Shown here piece by piece: positions 1-12,300 of a DNA stretch of 64,000 nt. This DNA is from Auanema rhodensis (Eukaryota > Nematoda > Chromadorea > Rhabditida > Rhabditidae). The notes under the pieces were generated by a model. The model saw nothing but the letters and a program-made list of their open reading frames with translations. It was not told where the DNA came from and made no database searches. Location: NCBI GenBank assembly GCA_964057225.1, contig OZ059894.1, positions 3,844,001 through 3,908,000 on the forward strand. Direction: 5' to 3'. Within the stretch, counting starts at the first letter, position 1. Every line of letters begins with the position of its first letter. Position numbers and translations under genes: made by a program.

Positions 1-351
1 TTTTTGTCAAAATGTTTTTGGAAGCAATGTTGAGTGTACATGGAAACTCAACATACACTAATGCATCATTTTTCAAACGATCATAACTAATTTTTGTATT
101 AAGCGTTTCTCAATGTAGTATAGTGCATTCGATGCGGATTTTTAAGCTGCGTCGATCTGTTTTATCAGATTTGCGCAAGCTTAAAAATGCACCGAGATAT
201 CAACTGATATAAGTTCACACTTATATCCTCGATTTTCACCCTGAAGAATTAATTTTTTCGTTGAATAACAATGTCCATCGTCTTCGCCTTAAAAAAAGGT
301 ATCTAAAAACATCTACTTTTTGCTAAATTATTTTGAAATTTTTCGAAAAAA

Positions 352-3300
352 TTTTTGTCAAAATGTTTTTGGAAGCAATGTTGAGTGTACATGGAAACTC
401 AACATACACTAATGCATCATTTTTCAAACGATCATAACTAATTTTTGTATTAAGCGTTTCTCAATGTAGTATAGTGCATTCGATGCGGATTTTTAAGCTG
501 CGTCGATCTGTTTTATCAGATTTGCGCTAGCTTAAAAATGCACCGAGATATCAACTGATATAAGTTCACAGTTATATCCTCGATTTTCACCCTGAAGAAT
601 TAATTTTTTCGTTGAATAACAATGTCCATCGTCTTCGCCTTAAAAAAAGGTATCTAAAAACATCTACTTTTTGCTAAATTATTTTGAAATTTTTCGAAAA
701 AATTTTTGTCAAAATGTTTTTGGAAGCAATGTTGAGTGTACATGGAAACTCAACATACACTAATGCATCATTTTTCAAACGATCATAACTAATTTTTGTA
801 TTAAGCGTTTCTCAATGTAGTATAGTGCATTCGATGCGGATTTTTAAGCTGCGTCGATCTGTTTTATCAGATTTGCGCTAGCTTAAAAATGCACCGAGAT
901 ATCAACTGATATAAGTTCACACTTATATCCTCGATTTTCACCCTGAAGAATTAATTTTTTCGTTGAATAACAATGTCCATCGTCTTCGCCTTAAAAAAAG
1001 GTATCTAAAAACATCTACTTTTTGCTAAATTATTTTGAAATTTTTCGAAAAAACTTTTGTCAAAATGTTTTTGGAAGCAATGTTGAGTGTACATGGAAAC
1101 TCAACATACACTAATGCATCATTTTTCAAACGATCATAACTAATTTTTGTATTAAGCGTTTCTCAATGTAGTATAGTGCATTCGATGCGGATTTTTAAGC
1201 TGCGTCGATCTGTTTTATCAGATTTGCGCTAGCTTAAAAATGCACCGAGATATCAACTGATATAAGTTCACACTTATATCCTCGATTTTCACCCTGAAGA
1301 ATTAATTTTTTCGTTGAATAACAATGTCCATCGTCTTCGCCTTAAAAAAAGGTATCTAAAAACATCTACTTTTTGCTAAATTATTTTGAAATTTTTCGAA
1401 AAAATTTTTGTCAAAATGTTTTTGGAAGCAATGTTGAGTGTACATGGAAACTCAACATACACTAATGCATCATTTTTCAAACGATCATAACTAATTTTTG
1501 TATTAAGCGTTTCTCAATGTAGTATAGTGCATTCGATGCGGATTTTTAAGCTGCGTCGATCTGTTTTATCAGATTTGCGCTAGCTTAAAAATGCACCGAG
1601 ATATCAACTGATATAAGTTCACACTTATATCCTCGATTTTCACCCTGAAGAATTAATTTTTTCGTTGAATAACAATGTCCATCGTCTTCGCCTTAAAAAA
1701 AGGTATCTAAAAACATCTACTTTTTGCTAAATTATTTTGAAATTTTTCGAAAAAATTTTTGTCAAAATGTTTTTGGAAGCAATGTTGAGTGTACATGGAA
1801 ACTCAACATACACTAATGCATCATTTTTCAAACGATCATAACTAATTTTTGTATTAAGCGTTTCTCAATGTAGTATAGTGCATTCGATGCGGATTTTTAA
1901 GCTGCGTCGATCTGTTTTATCAGATTTGCGCTAGCTTAAAAATGCACCGAGATATCAACTGATATAAGTTCACACTTATATCCTCGATTTTCACCCTGAA
2001 GAATTAATTTTTTCGTTGAATCACATCGTCCATCGTCTTTGCCTTGAAAAAAGGAATCTAAAAACATCTACTTTTTGCTAAATTATTTTGAAATTTTTCG
2101 AAAAAATTTTTGTCAAAATGTTTTTGGAAGCAATGTTGAGTGTACATGGAAACTCAACATACACTAATGCATCATTTTTCAAACGATCATAACTAATTTT
2201 TGTATCAAGCGTTTCTCAATGTAGTTTAGTGCATTCGATGCGGATTTTTAAGCTGCGTCGATCTGTGTTATCAGATGTGCGCTAGCTTAAAAATGCACCG
2301 AGATATCAACTGATATAAGTTCACAGTTATATCCTCGATTTTCACCCTGAAGAATTAATTTTTTCGTTGAATAACAATGTCCATCGTCTTCGCCTTAAAA
2401 AAAGGTATCTAAAAACATCTACTTTTTGCTAAATTATTTTGAAATTTTTCGAAAAAATTTTTGTCAAAATGTTTTTGGAAGCAATGTTGAGTGTACATGG
2501 AAACTCAACATACACTAATGCATCATTTTTCAAACGATCATAACTAATTTTTGTATTAAGCGTTTCTCAATGTAGTATAGTGCATTCGATGCGGATTTTT
2601 AAGCTGCGTCGATCTGTTTTATCAGATTTGCGCTAGCTTAAAAATGCACCGAGATATCAACTGATATAAGTTCACACTTATATCCTCGATTTTCACCCTG
2701 AAGAATTAATTTTTTCGTTGAATAACAATGTCCATCGTCTTCGCCTTAAAAAAAGGTATCTAAAAACATCTACTTTTTGCTAAATTATTTTGAAATTTTT
2801 CGAAAAAACTTTTGTCAAAATGTTTTTGGAAGCAATGTTGAGTGTACATGGAAACTCAACATACACTAATGCATCATTTTTCAAACGATCATAACTAATT
2901 TTTGTATTAAGCGTTTCTCAATGTAGTATAGTGCATTCGATGCGGATTTTTAAGCTGCGTCGATCTGTTTTATCAGATTTGCGCTAGCTTAAAAATGCAC
3001 CGAGATATCAACTGATATAAGTTCACACTTATATCCTCGATTTTCACCCTGAAGAATTAATTTTTTCGTTGAATAACAATGTCCATCGTCTTCGCCTTAA
3101 AAAAAGGTATCTAAAAACATCTACTTTTTGCTAAATTATTTTGAAATTTTTCGAAAAAATTTTTGTCAAAATGTTTTTGGAAGCAATGTTGAGTGTACAT
3201 GGAAACTCAACATACACTAATGCATCATTTTTCAAACGATCATAACTAATTTTTGTATTAAGCGTTTCTCAATGTAGTATAGTGCATTCGATGCGGATTT

Positions 3301-3861
3301 TTAATCTGCGTCGATCTGTTTTATCAGATTTGCGCTAGCTTAAAAATGCACCGAGATATCAACTGATATAAGTTCACACTTATATCCTCGATTTTCACCC
3401 TGAAGAATTAATTTTTTCGTTGAATAACAATGTCCATCGTCTTCGCCTTAAAAAAAGGTATCTAAAAACATCTACTTTTTGCTAAATTATTTTGAAATTT
3501 TTCGAAAAAATTTTTGTCAAAATGTTTTTGGAAGCAATGTTGAGTGTACATGGAAACTCAACATACACTAATGCATCATTTTTCAAACGATCATAACTAA
3601 TTTTTGTATTAAGCGTTTCTCAATGTAGTATAGTGCATTCGATGCGGATTTTTAAGCTGCGTCGATCTGTTTTATCAGATTTGCGCTAGCTTAAAAATGC
3701 ACCGAGATATCAACTGATATAAGTTCACACTTATATCCTCGATTTTCACCCTGAAGAATTAATTTTTTCGTTGAATCACATCGTCCATCGTCTTTGCCTT
3801 GAAAAAAGGAATCTAAAAACATCTACTTTTTGCTAAATTATTTTGAAATTTTTCGAAAAAA
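352..3861 (+). repeat. Tandem duplication of a 5-copy block (2 x 1755 bp)
   Basis: Copies 2-6 (352-2106) match copies 7-11 (2107-3861) at an offset of 1755 bp. Three independent rare variants recur at exactly this spacing: the ttcacagtt form in copies 2 and 7, a C replacing the first T of copies 4 and 9 (1054 and 2809), and cacatcgtcc in copies 6 and 11. Copy 7 departs from copy 2 over a short internal tract of later-type variants, described as a separate finding. Confidence 0.9.
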
Positions 3862-4914
3862 TTTTTGTCAAAATGTTTTTGGAAGCAATGTTGAGTGTAC
3901 ATGGAAACTCAACATACACTAATGCATCATTTTTCAAACGATCATAACTAATTTTTGTATTAAGCGTTTCTCAATGTAGTATAGTGCATTCGATGCGGAT
4001 TTTTAAGCTGCATCGATCTGTGTTATCAGATTTGCGCTAGCTTAAAAATGCACCGAGATATCAACTGATATAAGTTCACACTTATATCCTCGATTTTCAC
4101 CCTGAAGAATTAATTTTTTCGTTGAATAACAATGTCCATCGTCTTCGCCTTAAAAAAAGGTATCTAAAAACATCTACTTTTTGCTAAATTATTTTGAAAT
4201 TTTTCGAAAAAATTTTTGTCAAAATGTTTTTGGAAGCAATGTTGAGTGTACATGGAAACTCAACATACACTAATGCATCATTTTTCAAACGATCATAACT
4301 AATTTTTGTATTAAGCGTTTCTCAATGTAGTATAGTGCATTCGATGCGGATTTTTAAGCTGCGTCGATCTGTTTTATCAGATTTGCGCTAGCTTAAAAAT
4401 GCACCGAGATATCAACTGATATAAGTTCACACTTATATCCTCGATTTTCACCCTGAAGAATTAATTTTTTCGTTGAATCACATCGTCCATCGTCTTTGCC
4501 TTGAAAAAAGGAATCTAAAAACATCTACTTTTTGCTAAATTATTTTGAAATTTTTCGAAAAAATTTTTGTCAAAATGTTTTTGGAAGCAATGTTGAGTGT
4601 ACATGGAAACTCAACATACACTAATGCATCATTTTTCAAACGATCATAACTAATTTTTGTATTAAGCGTTTCTCAATGTAGTATAGTGCATTCGATGCGG
4701 ATTTTTAAGCTGCATCGATCTGTGTTATCAGATTTGCGCTAGCTTAAAAATGCACCGAGATATCAACTGATATAAGTTCACACTTATATCCTCGATTTTC
4801 ACCCTGAAGAATTAATTTTTTCGTTGAATAACAATGTCCATCGTCTTCGCCTTGAAAAAAAAAATCTAAAAACATCTACTTTTTGCTAAATTATTTTGAA
4901 ATTTTTCGAAAAAA
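3511..4914 (+). repeat. Tandem duplication of a 2-copy block (2 x 702 bp)
   Basis: Copies 11-12 (3511-4212) match copies 13-14 (4213-4914). The first member of each pair has cacatcgtcc with a tttgcc tail. The second has gcatcg at unit positions 149-154 and gtgttat in the hairpin loop. Copy 14 differs from copy 12 in the A-run near unit position 295. Confidence 0.88.
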
Positions 4915-6318
4915 TTTTTGTCAAAATGTTTTTGGAAGCAATGTTGAGTGTACATGGAAACTCAACATACACTAATTCATCATTTTTCAAACGATCATAA
5001 CTAATTTTTGTATTGAGCGTTTCTCAATGTAGTATAGTGCATTCGATGCGGATTTTTAAGCTGCATCGATCTGTGTTATCAAATTTGCGCTAGCTTAAAA
5101 ATGCACCGAGATATCAACTGATATAAGTTCACACTTATATCCTCGATTTTCACCCTGAAGAATTAATTTTTTCGTTGAATAACAATGTCCATCGTCTTTG
5201 CCTCAAAAAAAGGTATCTAAAAACGTCTACTTTTTGCTAAATTATTTTGAAATTTTTCGAAAAAATTTTTGTCAAAATGTTTTTGGAAGCAATGTTGAGT
5301 GTACATGGAAACTCAACATACACTAATGCATCATTTTTCAAACGATCATAACTAATTTTTGTATTAAGCGTTTCTTAATGTAGTATAGTGCATTCGATGC
5401 GGATTTTTAAGCTGCGTCGATCTGTTTTATCAGATTTGCGCTAGCTTAAAAATGCACCGAGATATCAACTGATATAAGTTCACACTTATATCCTCGATTT
5501 TCACCCTGAAGAATTAATTTTTTCGTTGAATAACAATGTCCATCGTCTTCGCCTTAAAGAAAGGTATCTAAAAACATCTACTTTTTGCTAAATTATTTTG
5601 AAATTTTTCGAAAAAATTTTTGTCAAAATGTTTTTGGAAGCAATGTTGAGTGTACATGGAAACTCAACATACACTAATGCATCATTTTTCAAACGATCAT
5701 AACTAATTTTTGTATTAAGCGTTTCTCAATGTAGTATAGTGCATTCGATGCGGATTTTTAAGCTGCATCGATCTGTGTTATCAGATTTGCGCTAGCTTAA
5801 AAATGCACCGAGATATCAACTGATATAAGTTCACACTTATATCCTCGATTTTCACCCTGAAGAATTAATTTTTTCGTTGAATAACAATGTCCATCATCTT
5901 TGCCTCAAAAAAAGGTATCTAAAAACATCTACTTTTTGCTAAATTATTTTGAAATTTTTCGAAAAAATTTTTGTCAAAATGTTTTTGGAAGCAATGTTGA
6001 GTGTACATGGAAACTCAACATACACTAATGCATCATTTTTCAAACGATCATAACTAATTTTTGTATTAAGCGTTTCTTAATGTAGTATAGTGCATTCGAT
6101 GCGGATTTTTAAGCTGCGTCGATCTGTTTTATCAGATTTGCGCTAGCTTAAAAATGCACCGAGATATCAACTGATATAAGTTCACACTTATATCCTCGAT
6201 TTTCACCCTGAAGAATTAATTTTTTCGTTGAATAACAATGTCCATCGTCTTTGCCTCAAAAAAAGGTATCTAAAAACGTCTACTTTTTGCTAAATTATTT
6301 TGAAATTTTTCGAAAAAA

Positions 6319-9300
6319 TTTTTGTCAAAATGTTTTTGGAAGCAATGTTGAGTGTACATGGAAACTCAACATACACTAATGCATCATTTTTCAAACGATC
6401 ATAACTAATTTTTGTATTGAGCGTTTCTCAATGTAGTATAGTGCATTCGATCCGGATTTTTAAGCTGCGTCGATCTGTGTTATCAGATTTGCGCTAGCTT
6501 AAAAATGCACCGAGATATCAACTGATATAAGTTCACACTTATATCCTCGATTTTCACCCTGAAGAATTAATTTTTTCGTTGAATAACATTGTCCATCGTC
6601 TTTGCCTTGAAAAAAGGAATTTAAAAACATCTACTTTTTGCTAAATTATTTTGAAATTTTTCGAAAAAATTTTTGTCAAAATGTTTTTGGAAGCAATGTT
6701 GAGTGTACATGGAAACTCAACATACACTAATGCATCATTTTTCAAACGATCATAACTAATTTTTGTATCAAGCGTTTCTCAATGTAGTTTAGTGCATTCG
6801 ATGCGGATTTTTAAGCTGCGTCGATCTGTGTTATCAGATGTGCGCTAGCTTAAAAATGCACCGAGATATCAACTGATATAAGTTCACACTTATATCCTCG
6901 ATTTTCACCCTGAAGGAATAATTTTTTCGTTGAATAACATTGTCCATCGTCTTTGCCTTGAAAAATGAAATCTAAAAACATCTACTTTTTGCTAAATTAT
7001 TTTGAAATTTTTCGAAAAAATTTTTGTCAAAATGTTTTTGGAAGCAATGTTGAGTGTACATGGAAACTCAACATACACTAATGCATCATTTTTCAAACGA
7101 TCATAACTAATTTTTGTATTGAGCGTTTCTCAATGTAGTATAGTGCATTCGATCCGGATTTTTAAGCTGCGTCGATCTGTGTTATCAGATTTGCGCTAGC
7201 TTAAAAATGCACCGAGATATCAACTGATATAAGTTCACACTTATATCCTCGATTTTCACCCTGAAGGAATGATTTTTTCGTTGAATAACATTGTCCATCG
7301 TCTTTGCCATGAAAAAAGGAATCTAAAAACATCTACTTTTTGCTAAATTATTTTGAAATTTTTCGAAAAAATTTTTGTCAAAATGTTTTTGGAAGCAATG
7401 TTGAGTGTACATGGAAACTCAACATACACTAATGCATCATTTTTCAAACGATCATAACTAATTTTTGTATTAAGCGTTTCTCAATGTAGTATAGTGCATT
7501 CGATGCGGATTTTTAAGCTGCGTCGATCTGTGTTATCAGATTTGCGCTAACTTAAAAATGCACCGAGATATCAACTGATATAAGTTCACACTTATATCCT
7601 CGATTTTCACCCTGAAGGAATAATTTTTTCGTTGAATAACATTGTCCATCGTCTTTGCCTTGAAAAATGGAATCTAAAAACATCTACTTTTTGCTAAATT
7701 ATTTTAAAATTTTTCGAAAAAATTTTTGTCAAAATGTTTTTGGAAGCAATGTTGAGTGTACATGGAAACTCAACATACACTAATGCATCATTTTTCAAAC
7801 GATCATAACTAATTTTTGTATCAAGCGTTTCTCAATGTAGTTTAGTGCATTCGATGCGGATTTTTAAGCTGCGTCGATCTGTGTTATCAGATGTGCGCTA
7901 GCTTAAAAATGCACCGAGATATCAACTGATATAAGTTCACACTTATATCCTCGATTTTCACCCTGAAGGAATAATTTTTTCGTTGAATAACATTGTCCAT
8001 CGTCTTTGCCTTGAAAAATGAAATCTAAAAACATCTACTTTTTGCTAAATTATTTTGAAATTTTTCGAAAAAATTTTTGTCAAAATGTTTTTGGAAGCAA
8101 TGTTGAGTGTACATGGAAACTCAACATACACTAATGCATCATTTTTCAAACGATCATAACTAATTTTTGTATTGAGCGTTTCTCAATGTAGTATAGTGCA
8201 TTCGATCCGGATTTTTAAGCTGCGTCGATCTGTGTTATCAGATTTGCGCTAGCTTAAAAATGCACCGAGATATCAACTGATATATGTTCACACTTATATC
8301 CTCGATTTTCACCCTGAAGAATTAATTTTTTCGTTGAATAACATTGTCCATCGTCTTTGCCTTGAAAAAAGGAATTTAAAAACATCTACTTTTTGCTAAA
8401 TTATTTTGAAATTTTTCGAAAAAATTTTTGTCAAAATGTTTTTGGAAGCAATGTTGAGTGTACATGGAAACTCAACATACACTAATGCATCATTTTTCAA
8501 ACGATCATAACTAATTTTTGTATCAAGCGTTTCTCAATGTAGTATAGTGCATTCGATGCGGATTTTTAAGCTGCGTCGATCTGTGTTATCAGATTTGCGC
8601 TAGCTTAAAAATGCACCGAGATATCAACTGATATAAGTTCACACTTATATCCTCGATTTTCACCCTGAAGGAATAATTTTTTCGTTGAATAACATTGTCC
8701 ATCGTCTTTGCCTTGAAAAATGGAATCAAAAAACATCTACTTTTTGCTAAATTATTTTGAAATTTTTCGAAAAAATTTTTGTCAAAATGTTTTTGGAAGT
8801 AATGTTGAGTGTACATGGAAACTCAACATACACTAGTGCATCATTTTTCAAACGATCATAACTAATTTTTGTATTAAGCGTTTCTCAATGTAGTGTAGTG
8901 CATTCGATGCGGATTTTTAAGCTGCGTCGATCTGTGTTATCAGATTTGCGCTAGCTTAAAAATGCACCGAGATATCAACTGATATAAGTTCACACTTATA
9001 TCCTCGATTTTCACCCTGAAGGAATGATTTTTTCGTTGAATAACATTGTCCATCGTCTTTGCCATGAAAAAAGGAATCTAAAAACATCTACTTTTTGCTA
9101 AATTATTTTGAAATTTTTCGAAAAAATTTTTGTCAAAATGTTTTTGGAAGCAATGTTGAGTGTACATGGAAACTCAACATACACTAATGCATCATTTTTC
9201 AAACGATCATAACTAATTTTTGTATTAAGCGTTTCTCAATGTAGTGTAGTGCATTCGATGCGGATTTTTAAGCTGCGTCGATCTGTGTTATCAGATTTGC

Positions 9301-12300
9301 GCTAGCTTAAAAATGCACCGAGATATCAACTGATATAAGTTCACACTTATATCCTCGATTTTCACCCTGAAGGAATGATTTTTTCGTTGAATAACATTGT
9401 CCATCGTCTTTGCCATGAAAAAAGGAATCTAAAAACATCTACTTTTTGCTAAATTATTTTGAAATTTTTCGAAAAAATTTTTGTCAAAATGTTTTTGGAA
9501 GCAATGTTGAGTGTACATGGAAACTCAACATACACTAATGCATCATTTTTCAAACGATCATAACTAATTTTTGTATTAAGCGTTTCTCAATGTAGTGTAG
9601 TGCATTCGATGCGGATTTTTAAGCTGCGTCGATCTGTGTTATCAGATTTGCGCTAACTTAAAAATGCACCGAGATATCAACTGATATAAGTTCACACTTA
9701 TATCCTCGATTTTCACCCTGAAGGAATAATTTTTTCGTTGAATAACATTGTCCATCGTCTTTGCCTTGAAAAATGGAATCTAAAAACATCTACTTTTTGC
9801 TAAATTATTTTAAAATTTTTCGAAAAAATTTTTGTCAAAATGTTTTTGGAAGCAATGTTGAGTGTACATGGAAACTCAACATACACTAATGCATCATTTT
9901 TCAAACGATCATAACTAATTTTTGTATCAAGCGTTTCTCAATGTAGTTTAGTGCATTCGATGCGGATTTTTAAGCTGCGTCGATCTGTGTTATCAGATGT
10001 GCGCTAGCTTAAAAATGCACCGAGATATCAACTGATATAAGTTCACACTTATATCCTCGATTTTCACCCTGAAGGAATAATTTTTTCGTTGAATAACATT
10101 GTCCATCGTCTTTGCCTTGAAAAATGAAATCTAAAAACATCTACTTTTTGCTAAATTATTTTGAAATTTTTCGAAAAAATTTTTGTCAAAATGTTTTTGG
10201 AAGCAATGTTGAGTGTACATGGAAACTCAACATACACTAATGCATCATTTTTCAAACGATCATAACTAATTTTTGTATTGAGCGTTTCTCAATGTAGTAT
10301 AGTGCATTCGATCCGGATTTTTAAGCTGCGTCGATCTGTGTTATCAGATTTGCGCTAGCTTAAAAATGCACCGAGATATCAACTGATATATGTTCACACT
10401 TATATCCTCGATTTTCACCCTGAAGAATTAATTTTTTCGTTGAATAACATTGTCCATCGTCTTTGCCTTGAAAAAAGGAATTTAAAAACATCTACTTTTT
10501 GCTAAATTATTTTGAAATTTTTCGAAAAAATTTTTGTCAAAATGTTTTTGGAAGCAATGTTGAGTGTACATGGAAACTCAACATACACTAATGCATCATT
10601 TTTCAAACGATCATAACTAATTTTTGTATCAAGCGTTTCTCAATGTAGTATAGTGCATTCGATGCGGATTTTTAAGCTGCGTCGATCTGTGTTATCAGAT
10701 TTGCGCTAGCTTAAAAATGCACCGAGATATCAACTGATATAAGTTCACACTTATATCCTCGATTTTCACCCTGAAGGAATAATTTTTTCGTTGAATAACA
10801 TTGTCCATCGTCTTTGCCTTGAAAAATGGAATCAAAAAACATCTACTTTTTGCTAAATTATTTTGAAATTTTTCGAAAAAATTTTTGTCAAAATGTTTTT
10901 GGAAGCAATGTTGAGTGTACATGGAAACTCAACATACACTAGTGCATCATTTTTCAAACGATCATAACTAATTTTTGTATTAAGCGTTTCTCAATGTAGT
11001 GTAGTGCATTCGATGCGGATTTTTAAGCTGCGTCGATCTGTGTTATCAGATTTGCGCTAGCTTAAAAATGCACCGAGATATCAACTGATATAAGTTCACA
11101 CTTATATCCTCGATTTTCACCCTGAAGGAATGATTTTTTCGTTGAATAACATTGTCCATCGTCTTTGCCATGAAAAAAGGAATCTAAAAACATCTACTTT
11201 TTGCTAAATTATTTTGAAATTTTTCGAAAAAATTTTTGTCAAAATGTTTTTGGAAGCAATGTTGAGTGTACATGGAAACTCAACATACACTAATGCATCA
11301 TTTTTCAAACGATCATAACTAATTTTTGTATTAAGCGTTTCTCAATGTAGTGTAGTGCATTCGATGCGGATTTTTAAGCTGCGTCGATCTGTGTTATCAG
11401 ATTTGCGCTAGCTTAAAAATGCACCGAGATATCAACTGATATAAGTTCACACTTATATCCTCGATTTTCACCCTGAAGGAATGATTTTTTCGTTGAATAA
11501 CATTGTCCATCGTCTTTGCCATGAAAAAAGGAATCTAAAAACATCTACTTTTTGCTAAATTATTTTGAAATTTTTCGAAAAAATTTTTGTCAAAATGTTT
11601 TTGGAAGCAATGTTGAGTGTACATGGAAACTCAACATACACTAATGCATCATTTTTCAAACGATCATAACTAATTTTTGTATTAAGCGTTTCTCAATGTA
11701 GTGTAGTGCATTCGATGCGGATTTTTAAGCTGCGTCGATCTGTGTTATCAGATTTGCGCTAACTTAAAAATGCACCGAGATATCAACTGATATAAGTTCA
11801 CACTTATATCCTCGATTTTCACCCTGAAGGAATAATTTTTTCGTTGAATAACATTGTCCATCGTCTTTGCCTTGAAAAATGGAATCTAAAAACATCTACT
11901 TTTTGCTAAATTATTTTAAAATTTTTCGAAAAAATTTTTGTCAAAATGTTTTTGGAAGCAATGTTGAGTGTACATGGAAACTCAACATACACTAATGCAT
12001 CATTTTTCAAACGATCATAACTAATTTTTGTATCAAGCGTTTCTCAATGTAGTTTAGTGCATTCGATGCGGATTTTTAAGCTGCGTCGATCTGTGTTATC
12101 AGATGTGCGCTAGCTTAAAAATGCACCGAGATATCAACTGATATAAGTTCACACTTATATCCTCGATTTTCACCTTGAAGGAATGATTTTTTCGTTGAAT
12201 AACATTGTCCATCGTCTTCGCCATGAAAAAAGAAATCTAAAAACATCTACTTTTTGCTAAATTATTTTGAAATTTTTCGAAAAAATTTTTGTCAAAATGT

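Larger units (their letters stand above)
1..6318 (+). repeat. Early subfamily block, copies 1-18
   Basis: These 18 copies share states rare or absent elsewhere: A at unit position 271 (aacaatgtcc rather than aacattgtcc), mostly ttcgcc at 281-288, and a run of A followed by ggtatc at 291-303. All have the agaattaatt form at 246-251, and most have T at loop position 161. Copies 6, 11 and 13 instead carry cacatcgtcc with a later-type tail. Unique changes include copy 1 (AAGCTT at about 177), copy 10 (G to T at unit position 146), copy 14 (A-run instead of ggtatc) and copy 15 (attcat). Copies 15-18 mix early and later states, notably gcctcaaaa and tttctta. Confidence 0.9.

Noticed and set aside
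1-20. Window starting exactly at a unit boundary
   Set aside because: The boundary is my own choice of phase; a tandem repeat has no natural first base.
241-247. ctgaaga, fitting the hammerhead ribozyme core CUGANGA, in copies with the agaattaatt state
   Set aside because: No GAAA with a matching stem II follows; the next GAAA is about 40 bases on without flanking complementarity, and most later copies have ctgaagg. No match on the other strand.
8589-8816. 75-codon reading frame on the minus strand, repeated at 10695-10922 and (with substitutions) at 39472-39699
   Set aside because: It is open only because a point change removes the TAG that other copies have: T to A at 8728 and 10834, T to C at 39611. 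The differing residues follow from satellite variants, and the 8589/10695 pair is spaced by the 2106-bp duplication. No sign of coding selection.
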